Source: Clostridia bacterium
GTDB lineage: Bacteria; Bacillota; Clostridia; Oscillospirales; Acutalibacteraceae
Assembly: GCA_900767025.1 (NCBI GenBank)
Contig: CAAFXS010000104.1
Location: 1-19,482, forward strand
DNA length: 19,482 bases
Direction of reading: 5' to 3'
Under the pieces are notes generated by a model. It saw only the letters and a program-made list of their open reading frames with translations. It did not search any database and was not told the DNA's origin. Below, piece by piece: positions 8,374 to 14,444 of the stretch (the stretch's first letter is position 1; every line of letters starts with the position of its first letter). The position numbers were made by a program, and so were the translations under genes.

Positions 8374-8991
8374 CTACTGTGCCTGTGTGCTTTCCTGCTG
8401 AGTTGTCTCGGCAGGTGCTGTGGTTTCATATTTTGATTCGAGACCCGATGAAACAATATGCTTAATGTCATAATCTATTCCGTACTGCGAAAGCAGTGAC
8501 AAAACATCAAAATTAAGGAAATTGCTGTCTGCATCTTCATCCTGCACAATAAATTTAGTACCCTTTTCAAGATACTTGATTTCCCTTTCAAGACCGCTTA
8601 AGCCATCAACCTCAGTACCTTCAAAGAAAATATATGTACCCTTAACTGTTATAATTCCCTCAAACTCATTGACCTGAGCGGTGGTATATGTTCTTTCAGG
8701 CTTAGTGGTGGTTTCCTTTTCCCTGCCCAACGGAATAACTCCGCTGTAAAACAAAGCACACACAACCGCGACCGCAACTGCAATCAGGGCAATAACAACC
8801 CAAACACCCTTTTTGCTTTTCTTTTCCTTTCTGAAGCGGTGGCGTTCAAGGGTAGGAACATCGTCGCCCTCATCATCAGTATGAGTTGCGCTCATATCAA
8901 CCTCTGTTGCAGTTTCCTGATAGGAGGCATCGTCCTTTTTATGTACTATAAGAGGGCTGTCAAGCTTTTCCTCTTTAATTTCATCAGCCAT
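8374..8991 (-). CDS. Single-pass membrane protein of unknown function
   Basis: The 205-residue protein has an acidic N-terminal cytoplasmic region (1-50) and a basic patch HRFRKEKKSKK (51-61). One hydrophobic transmembrane helix spans about 63-83. An extracytoplasmic segment follows, ending in a low-complexity Thr/Gln/Glu tail. The basic patch before the helix predicts N-in, C-out topology. The folded part (about 105-185) includes TVKGTYIFFEGTEVDGLSG, TKFIVQDEDADSN and LLSQYGIDYDI. It loosely resembles the periplasmic ExbD/TolR type of domain; this is only an impression. A TGAGG ribosome site seven bases before the ATG supports the start. It is the first gene of a two-gene unit with the acyltransferase-family gene. 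Confidence 0.8.
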   Translation of the reverse strand: MADEIKEEKLDSPLIVHKKDDASYQETATEVDMSATHTDDEGDDVPTLERHRFRKEKKSKKGVWVVIALIAVAVAVVCALFYSGVIPLGREKETTTKPERTYTTAQVNEFEGIITVKGTYIFFEGTEVDGLSGLEREIKYLEKGTKFIVQDEDADSNFLNFDVLSLLSQYGIDYDIKHIVSSGLESKYETTAPAETTQQESTQAQ

Positions 8992-9025
8992 AGCATTACC
9001 TCATAAAATAAAATTAATTCATTTT

Positions 9026-9054
9026 ATTTTATCATACATTTCAACAATTTTCAA
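9026..9054 (-). promoter_or_regulatory. Promoter of the membrane protein-acyltransferase unit
   Basis: On the minus strand TTGAAA (9049-9054) and TAAAAT (9026-9031) are separated by 17 bp, about 35 bp upstream of the start at 8991. Its -35 box lies 6 bp from the -35 box of the divergent ROK kinase promoter. Confidence 0.7.
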
Positions 9055-9060
9055 TAACTA

Positions 9061-9089
9061 TTGAATTTATAATATAAAATTGTTATAAT
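9061..9089 (+). promoter_or_regulatory. Promoter of the ROK kinase gene
   Basis: TTGAAT (9061-9066) and a consensus TATAAT (9084-9089) are spaced by 17 bp, 32 bp before the start codon. The dyad TTCAATA-AC-TATTGAA (9050-9065) joins the two back-to-back -35 boxes. Confidence 0.8.
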
Positions 9090-9121
9090 CAACTTACATA
9101 ATCAATTTGGAGGTATTGAGT

Positions 9122-10003
9122 ATGAACATATTAACCTTTGACATAGGCGGAACTAATATCAAATACGCTTTATGCAATGAAAAATTCATATTAACCGACA
9201 GGCACACGGTTGCTACCGAGGCTCACAAGGGCGGTCAGGAGCTTGTGAATAAAATTATCTCCATTATTGAAAGCTATGACAATATTGACAGAGTTGCAAT
9301 TTCAACTGCCGGTCAGGTGGACAGTGAAAACGGCATCGTAGTTTATTCCACCGACAATATTCCCTATTACACGGGAATGATGGTTAAAAAGCTGATAGAA
9401 AACAAAACGGGAATACCCACTTATGTTGAAAACGATGTAAATGCTTTTGCATTAGGTGAAGCAGAATTCGGCGCCGGAAAAGGCAAAAGGGATTTTCTCT
9501 GTCTTACCTACGGAACAGGAATCGGCGGTGCACTTTTCCTTGACGGCAAGCTATACAAGGGTATGGGCTCCTCTGCAGGTGAGTTCGGTCATATGATTAC
9601 CCATTCGGGCGGTAAGCAGTGCACCTGCGGCGGCGAGGGCTGCTATGAGTGTTACGCATCAACACGGGCTCTTGTGGAAAGCGTTAACAAAAGGAATAAC
9701 ACAAGCCTTGACGCCTTTCAGATTTTTGAAAAAGAGAATTTTACAAAGCCTGAAATCCGTTCGGTTATTGACAAATGGATTGACGAGATGATTGTGGGAC
9801 TGATTAACATAATCTATATTTTCAATCCGCCTTTGATTATTCTGGGTGGAGGAATTATGAACGAGGATTATGTTATAGATTTAATTGACAGAAAAATCTA
9901 TAATATGCTTATGGAAAATTTCAGAGATGTTAACATTGTCCGCTCTAAGCTGGGCAGTGACGCGGCACTGCTGGGCGTTGCATCAAAAGCGGCTAAAATG
10001 TAA
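9122..10003 (+). CDS. ROK family sugar kinase (glucokinase-like)
   Basis: Predicted cytosolic kinase that phosphorylates glucose or an amino sugar with ATP. The 293-residue product has the phosphate-binding motif DIGGTNIK (7-14) and catalytic Asp105 in ENDVNAF. The sugar-contacting residues are Glu154 and His157 in GEFGHM, and the ROK zinc motif is CTCGGEGC (167-174). A second glycine-rich motif, TYGTGIGGAL, is near 129-138. No N-terminal helix-turn-helix is present, so this is a kinase and not a ROK repressor. A TTG at 9107 is in frame, but GGAGG (9109-9113) lies eight bases before ATG 9122 and fixes the start. It is transcribed alone between its own promoter and a strong terminator. The exact sugar cannot be assigned. 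Confidence 0.9.
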   Translation: MNILTFDIGGTNIKYALCNEKFILTDRHTVATEAHKGGQELVNKIISIIESYDNIDRVAISTAGQVDSENGIVVYSTDNIPYYTGMMVKKLIENKTGIPTYVENDVNAFALGEAEFGAGKGKRDFLCLTYGTGIGGALFLDGKLYKGMGSSAGEFGHMITHSGGKQCTCGGEGCYECYASTRALVESVNKRNNTSLDAFQIFEKENFTKPEIRSVIDKWIDEMIVGLINIIYIFNPPLIILGGGIMNEDYVIDLIDRKIYNMLMENFRDVNIVRSKLGSDAALLGVASKAAKM

Positions 10004-10014
10004 TATATAACAAG

Positions 10015-10046
10015 AAAGAGTATGGAAAAATCCATACTCTTTTTTT
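10015..10046. terminator. Bidirectional terminator between ROK kinase and gdhA
   Basis: A perfect 12-bp stem, AAAGAGTATGGA (10015-10026) with TCCATACTCTTT (10031-10042) and a 4-nt loop, is followed by a T run on the plus strand. The complementary A-rich flank gives a weaker T tract on the minus strand. Both flanking genes converge on it. Confidence 0.9.
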
Positions 10047-10051
10047 AACTG

Positions 10052-11401
10052 TTAATAGATGCCCTGTGCAAGCATTGCCTCTGCAACCTTTTCAAAGCCT
10101 GCAATATTTGCGCCTGCCACAAGATTGTAGCCCAGGTCGTATTTTTCCGCAGCCTCTATTGAATGCTTATGAATATCAATCATAGCGCGGTGGAGCTTGC
10201 TGTCAACCTCCTCGGCAGTCCAGCTCAGGCGCTGGCTGTTCTGGCTCATTTCAAGACCCGATACACAAACACCGCCGGCGTTAACAGCCTTTGACGGAGC
10301 AACGATAACATCCTCCTGTGACATCAGGTATTCAAGTGCATCTGCGGTGGTAGGCATATTTGAAACCTCTATGTAATACTTAACACCGTTTTTAACAATT
10401 GTTTTTGCGTCCTCAAGGTTAACCTCATTTTGAGTTGCGCAGGGAAGAACAACATCACATTTAACACACCAGGGCTTTTCACCGGGATGATATTCAGCAC
10501 CGAACTTGTCGGCATAATCTGCAACACGGTCCCTGCCCGACGCTCTCATTTCAAGAAGAAAATCTATCTTTTCAGGAGTAACAATACCGTCCTTGTCATA
10601 AACAAATCCGTCGGGACCGCTGATTGTCAGCGGCTTACCGCCAAGCTCTGCAATCTTCTTAATAGCACCCCAGGCAACATTACCGAAGCCTGATACCGCA
10701 AAGGTTTTACCTTTAATATCATCACCCTGATGCTTAAAGACCTCACAGGCGTAATATATAGCACCGTAGCCGGTAGCCTCGGGTCTGATTAACGAACCGC
10801 CGTAGGTAAGGCCCTTACCGGTGATAACACCGTTTTCAAAGGCATCGGAAATTCGTTTATACTGACCGAACAAAAAGCCTATCTCCCTTGCACCTACACC
10901 GATATCGCCTGCCGGAACATCAACATTAGGACCGATATGACGGTAAAGCTCTGTCATAAATGCCTGGCAAAATCTCATTACCTCGCCCTTGCTTTTGCCC
11001 CTTGGGTCAAAGTCGGAACCGCCCTTGGCACCGCCCATGGGCAAGCCGGTGAGACTGTTTTTGAAGGTTTGCTCAAAGCCGAGAAAATACATAATGCTTG
11101 AATTAACGCTGGGATGAAAACGAAGTCCGCCCTTGTAGGGACCGATTGATGAGTTGAACTGAACACGGTATCCCCTGTTAATCCTTGTTTTTCCTGCGTC
11201 GTCAACCCAGGCAACACGGAAGGTAATCAGCCTGTCAGGCTCAACCATACGGGTTAAAATATCGTCCTCAACATATTCGGGATGACATTCAATTACCCTT
11301 TCAAGAGAGCTGTAAACCTCCTCAACGCACTGTATGTACTCCGGCTTTGCATTATCACGCCTTTTTACAGTGTTAATTACATTTTGAATATACTCATTCA
11401 T
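10052..11401 (-). CDS. gdhA: NADP-type glutamate dehydrogenase
   Basis: Converts 2-oxoglutarate and ammonium to glutamate, a main ammonium-assimilation route in gut Clostridia. The 449-residue length fits the hexameric, mostly NADPH-linked subfamily. Visible motifs are GPYKGGLRFHPSVN (87-100), the family signature LPMGGAKGGSDFDP with the catalytic lysine (Lys126), and VPAGDIGVG with Asp166. The Rossmann motif VSGFGNVAWG lies in the second domain. A GAGGGGG ribosome site seven bases before the ATG supports the start. It has its own promoter and hairpin leader, although read-through from the upstream alkylation-repair gene is possible because no GC-rich terminator separates them. Coenzyme preference is inferred from similarity to the family, not proved. 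Confidence 0.96.
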   Translation of the reverse strand: MNEYIQNVINTVKRRDNAKPEYIQCVEEVYSSLERVIECHPEYVEDDILTRMVEPDRLITFRVAWVDDAGKTRINRGYRVQFNSSIGPYKGGLRFHPSVNSSIMYFLGFEQTFKNSLTGLPMGGAKGGSDFDPRGKSKGEVMRFCQAFMTELYRHIGPNVDVPAGDIGVGAREIGFLFGQYKRISDAFENGVITGKGLTYGGSLIRPEATGYGAIYYACEVFKHQGDDIKGKTFAVSGFGNVAWGAIKKIAELGGKPLTISGPDGFVYDKDGIVTPEKIDFLLEMRASGRDRVADYADKFGAEYHPGEKPWCVKCDVVLPCATQNEVNLEDAKTIVKNGVKYYIEVSNMPTTADALEYLMSQEDVIVAPSKAVNAGGVCVSGLEMSQNSQRLSWTAEEVDSKLHRAMIDIHKHSIEAAEKYDLGYNLVAGANIAGFEKVAEAMLAQGIY

Positions 11402-11426
11402 CTAATTTCCCCCTCGCTTTATTTTT

Positions 11427-11451
11427 GGAAAGATTAAAAATATAATCTTCC
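11427..11451 (-). promoter_or_regulatory. Hairpin in the gdhA leader
   Basis: In the predicted gdhA 5' leader, GGAAGATTA and TAATCTTTCC form a 9-bp stem with one bulged base and a 6-nt loop. It lies between the predicted transcription start (near 11461) and the ribosome binding site. It may stabilise or regulate the mRNA; there is no T tract to make it a terminator. Confidence 0.4.
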
Positions 11452-11467
11452 TCGGTAAGCTAATTTA

Positions 11468-11496
11468 ATAATAACACGAACAGGAAATTTTTGCAA
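11468..11496 (-). promoter_or_regulatory. gdhA promoter
   Basis: On the minus strand TTGCAA (11491-11496) and TATTAT (11468-11473) are spaced by 17 bp, about 66 bp upstream of the gdhA start codon. The rest of the 152-bp gap between gdhA and the upstream gene is AT-rich, with nothing else recognisable. Confidence 0.65.
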
Positions 11497-11553
11497 TATG
11501 CATAAATGTTTTTAATAATCTGTTTATTATTTTATGTTATTTGCACTGTATTT

Positions 11554-12216
11554 TTAAATTTTTAAGAGATTAAGTCTGTCCTTTGTTTTACGGTCTACCC
11601 TGTTGCTTTCACGGATTTTCTGTATTGCTTTGTTATGTGTCCAAGGGTCAAGCTTTCGGTTTTCAATAATAGGCATAACAAGGCTTTCGTATTTTACAAA
11701 AGCAACAGACAGTGCCCAGGCAACCGCCATATTTATGTAATATTCATCCCTTTTAATTGACAAAAAGCAATCTAAAACTCGGTTTATATATTCATCAACA
11801 AGGTAATAGTCCATCATCATTACAACGGCAAAACGGACCTCATATTCACTGCCGTTAAGATAGGGTAACAGGAATTCCCACACCTGTTCCCTATTCTTCT
11901 CGGTAAATTTTAAGGTTGAGCAAACACAGTCGCACACAGCCCAGTTGTCAATCAGCGGTATAAAATCTTTAAGGTCCGAAAGATGCTTTTCCAAAGGACA
12001 TTTCTCATATCCTATCATAAAGCCTTTTATCATCCGCTCTTCATAATAATCAGTCAAAACATTTGCTTTTTCCTTAACTGCCTGCCGTGCAACCTTTCTC
12101 AAAATCGGAATTCTCACTCCGATTATTTTATCCGCATTAACCGTAGGCACAAGCCTTGAGTGAAATGCCTTGTAGCTTTCATCCTTGTTATTAAAAAGCT
12201 CCTGTCTTATATCCAT
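11554..12216 (-). CDS. AlkD-like DNA alkylation repair protein (HEAT-repeat glycosylase)
   Basis: Predicted DNA glycosylase of the AlkD/AlkC superfamily, which removes N3- and N7-alkylated purines using tandem HEAT-like helical repeats. The 220-residue protein is almost wholly helical. Candidate active-site residues fit the AlkD pattern: Trp92 and Asp96 in NWAVCDC, with the Trp-x3-Asp spacing of the known enzyme, and a later Trp192 in LDPWTHNKAI. The C terminus (IQKIRESNRVDRKTKDRLN) is basic, suited to DNA binding. GGGGAG lies eight bases before the ATG, and the start overlaps the upstream stop as TAATG, so translation is coupled to the EIIC-like gene. The two products have no obvious functional link. 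Confidence 0.85.
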   Translation of the reverse strand: MDIRQELFNNKDESYKAFHSRLVPTVNADKIIGVRIPILRKVARQAVKEKANVLTDYYEERMIKGFMIGYEKCPLEKHLSDLKDFIPLIDNWAVCDCVCSTLKFTEKNREQVWEFLLPYLNGSEYEVRFAVVMMMDYYLVDEYINRVLDCFLSIKRDEYYINMAVAWALSVAFVKYESLVMPIIENRKLDPWTHNKAIQKIRESNRVDRKTKDRLNLLKI

Positions 12217-13451
12217 TACAAATACTCCCCTAATTCGCTTATTTTTTCATCATTTATTTTAACAAGATTTTCCCTGATTTCACATTCAATATCAAAATTA
12301 TTTACAAGCTTGGGATTACGCACCTCAACGGTATCATCCTTAACCTTAACTATATTTACAATACCGCCAAGAGAATTCACAAGCTTGTTGAGCCTGGTTG
12401 GAATATAGATGTTAAGGCAATCGCTTATACCGAATTTAAGCACTGCATACTTTGCCGAAAAATAGCCTATTGCTACAAACACCAAGCCGCCGAACAGCAA
12501 ATAAACAGGCTTATCAATATTCATAATCATTTCAATAATTCCGCCGTCAAAAAGATAGCCTATCCTTATATCAAGCAAAGCTCCTGCACAGTATGACAGT
12601 CCCGACAAAAGCAATGAACAAAGGAAAAGCCACGGGCTTTCAAGAAAGATAAAGAACATAGCAAGGCTGACATTTCCGCTGACAATAGCGCAGCCAACCG
12701 TTACAAGCAGGCATATTTTCTGTGCTGATTTCAGCTCCTCGGAAAGAGAAAGCATTATACCCGCAAGAGCAAACAAAAAGAAAAAGTGACCGCCCATAAA
12801 TCTTGATACAAGCTCATTTACACTACCCGCGGCAAAAATATCCTTAATGCCCGTTATAACGCCGCCGTCCGCAACAACAGTTCCGCCGCAGCTTTTATAG
12901 AAAAAAAGACTGTCAAAGCCTTCCGCTCCGAAAAGGGACAAAAATTTTGAAATTATACCGAAAAGCACAGAGGATATTATTCCTTTGTCGGATATGGCAT
13001 ACGCAACTGTCATTTGAGCATTGCCGAAAAAATCCGAAACATTATAGAAAAAAAGCCCGAATATTACCGACACGGCGGCGGTTACTGCCATAGCAGTGTA
13101 AGCACTGTACCGGTTAAAGAAAAACGAACAGAACAGTGCCATACATATTCCTGCAAAAAATGTAATATTTCCTGCAAATGAGGTTGCAAAAAAAGCAAGG
13201 CACAAAACGCTCCAAAAGGCTCTGAACCATCTCCTGCCCTTTGAAAAGCTAAGGCAGACAAAGTAGCAGAAAACATAAGGAATAATTTTATCCATCAGCA
13301 TTGCAAAATCAGTCATAACCGTATCGGCTCTGCCACCGACACGGTATCCTGCAAGCTGAAGGAGTGCGCCCAGCACTGCAAATACCGAGCAGATTATAAA
13401 CGGCAGAATTGCCGAATTTTGAATTCTGTTAAATAAATTATAAGCTCTCAT
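12216..13451 (-). CDS. PTS EIIC-like membrane protein, apparently degenerate
   Basis: The 411-residue protein is a polytopic membrane protein with about ten hydrophobic segments. It aligns by eye with glucose/N-acetylglucosamine-type PTS permeases: FAGICMALFCSFFFNRYS (99-116), VLFGIISKFLSLFG (162-175), FMGGHFFFLFALAGIML (218-234), and GLSYCAGALLDIRIGYLFDGG (284-304). These match the EIIC frame, which ends in VRIGFTFSGG in typical members. Key sites look lost. The LHH motif reads AEG at 176-178, GITEPIEF reads GNVSLAMF at 259-266, and the short EIIB-like tail (352-410, LVNSLGGIVNIVKV) lacks the CITRLR phospho-cysteine. It may be a sensor, scaffold or altered transporter. The reading frame is intact, so it is not an obvious pseudogene. 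No Shine-Dalgarno is visible before the ATG. Confidence 0.75.
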   Translation of the reverse strand: MRAYNLFNRIQNSAILPFIICSVFAVLGALLQLAGYRVGGRADTVMTDFAMLMDKIIPYVFCYFVCLSFSKGRRWFRAFWSVLCLAFFATSFAGNITFFAGICMALFCSFFFNRYSAYTAMAVTAAVSVIFGLFFYNVSDFFGNAQMTVAYAISDKGIISSVLFGIISKFLSLFGAEGFDSLFFYKSCGGTVVADGGVITGIKDIFAAGSVNELVSRFMGGHFFFLFALAGIMLSLSEELKSAQKICLLVTVGCAIVSGNVSLAMFFIFLESPWLFLCSLLLSGLSYCAGALLDIRIGYLFDGGIIEMIMNIDKPVYLLFGGLVFVAIGYFSAKYAVLKFGISDCLNIYIPTRLNKLVNSLGGIVNIVKVKDDTVEVRNPKLVNNFDIECEIRENLVKINDEKISELGEYL

Positions 13452-13481
13452 ATTGTAATTATTGACAAAAACGAGAGCTTA
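13441..13481 (-). repeat. Inverted repeat overlapping the EIIC-like gene start
   Basis: TAAGCTCTC (13441-13449) and GAGAGCTTA (13473-13481) are perfect 9-bp arms around a 23-nt loop. In the mRNA the second arm begins 1 nt inside the start codon, so the fold would sequester the initiation region. There is no T tract, so it is unlikely to be a radC terminator. Confidence 0.5.
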
Positions 13482-13498
13482 AATTCAACTATTTACTT

Positions 13499-14179
13499 TT
13501 ATGCATTTTTAACTGCATCCGCAATGGTAATTGAGCCGTCAATACCTACCACAACATTTTCCACAACCTTAACGCTGATAGGCTTCAGCACAGCTTTAAG
13601 CTTTACACCGAAATCCAAGTCAGCCAAGGACGGATCACAGGTACCTCCGGGATGATTGTGTGCAAATACTATTGCAGATGCATTATCAAGTATCACCTTT
13701 TCCACAATGGCGTGCATATCAATTGAAATGGCATTAACCGTTCCCCTGTCAAAATAATATGATTTAATAATCTTAAAGCTGTTATCAAGAGTAACAAGCA
13801 AAATTCTTTCTATTCTTTCAAATTTCAGCGCTGACTCGCAGTAATTGATTATTTTATCCTTATCATCAAGATAAACAGCGGATTTGTTATTGTCGATGGA
13901 TATTCTTCGGTTGATTTCCCACACAAGAGAAATTTCCACTGCGGTCTTTTCGCCGATACCTTTAACGGACATCAGCTTTTCCGGAGGTGCGGAAAATACA
14001 CCCTCCAAATCACCGAAGCAGTTAATTAAATCGTAGGAAAGCTGCTTAACATCCTTCCTTGGAATAATTCCCGATAAAAACAATTCAAGCAAATTGTGGT
14101 CGGAGGAATTTTCCATACGATTGCCAAGATATGCTTTTCTCATTCTGTCTCTGTGACCGTTGCGATTCAAATCAGCCAA
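13499..14179 (-). CDS. radC: RadC family JAB/MPN-domain protein
   Basis: RadC-like protein, historically tied to DNA repair, although its biochemical role is uncertain. The 226-residue product has an N-terminal helix-hairpin-helix region (SVKGIGEKTA, 71-80) and a C-terminal JAB metalloprotease-like domain. The full JAMM metal motif is present: His174-x-His176, then Ser184 and Asp187 in HNHPGGTCDPSLAD. The start codon is TTG. AAGGAG (14189-14194) lies nine bases before it and partly overlaps the upstream stop. An ATG a few bases upstream is out of frame and runs quickly into a stop. The gene sits in a minus-strand series downstream of the small Cys-rich gene. Confidence 0.93.
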   Translation of the reverse strand: MADLNRNGHRDRMRKAYLGNRMENSSDHNLLELFLSGIIPRKDVKQLSYDLINCFGDLEGVFSAPPEKLMSVKGIGEKTAVEISLVWEINRRISIDNNKSAVYLDDKDKIINYCESALKFERIERILLVTLDNSFKIIKSYYFDRGTVNAISIDMHAIVEKVILDNASAIVFAHNHPGGTCDPSLADLDFGVKLKAVLKPISVKVVENVVVGIDGSITIADAVKNA

Positions 14180-14192
14180 AGCATTTCTCTCC

Positions 14193-14444
14193 TTACCATT
14201 TAGGATTATTGAAATCAGGACAGCTCTTTTCCTTCAGAGCAGTTCTGATTTCTACATAACATCCGCATTTTAAGCACATTCCCGAAATAAGATTTTCGCA
14301 GTTCTTACAGCAGGAAAGCCTTTTTTTATACACATCATCACTAACCATTAAGCTTTTGTCAAGATTGCTTAAATAATCGGTTACTGTTTTGTATGACTCT
14401 GTCTCCCCTGCCTCAAGCAACAGGCATTTCTTACACTGCTGCAT
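14193..14444 (-). CDS. Small Cys-rich protein (DUF6171-like)
   Basis: The 83-residue protein has nine cysteines arranged as CxxC pairs: Cys4/Cys7, Cys46/Cys49 and Cys57/Cys60, with Cys45, Cys62 and Cys75 in addition. This strongly suggests zinc binding. The C-terminal pattern (CKNCENLISGMCLKCGCYVE, then SCPDFNNPKW) resembles the family I know as DUF6171, found in Clostridia with no assigned function; this is recognition, not a search. The start overlaps the arabinofuranosidase stop as TAATG, so translation is coupled. The gene ends 13 nt before radC. No membrane segment or signal peptide is visible. Confidence 0.75.
   Translation of the reverse strand: MQQCKKCLLLEAGETESYKTVTDYLSNLDKSLMVSDDVYKKRLSCCKNCENLISGMCLKCGCYVEIRTALKEKSCPDFNNPKW

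Noticed and set aside
9122..10003. ROK protein as a transcriptional repressor
   Set aside because: The protein starts directly with the ATP-binding motif and has no N-terminal helix-turn-helix domain.
12216..13451. EIIC-like gene as a pseudogene
   Set aside because: The frame is uninterrupted over 411 codons and keeps membrane segments and tight coupling to the next gene, so loss of motifs looks like divergence and not decay.
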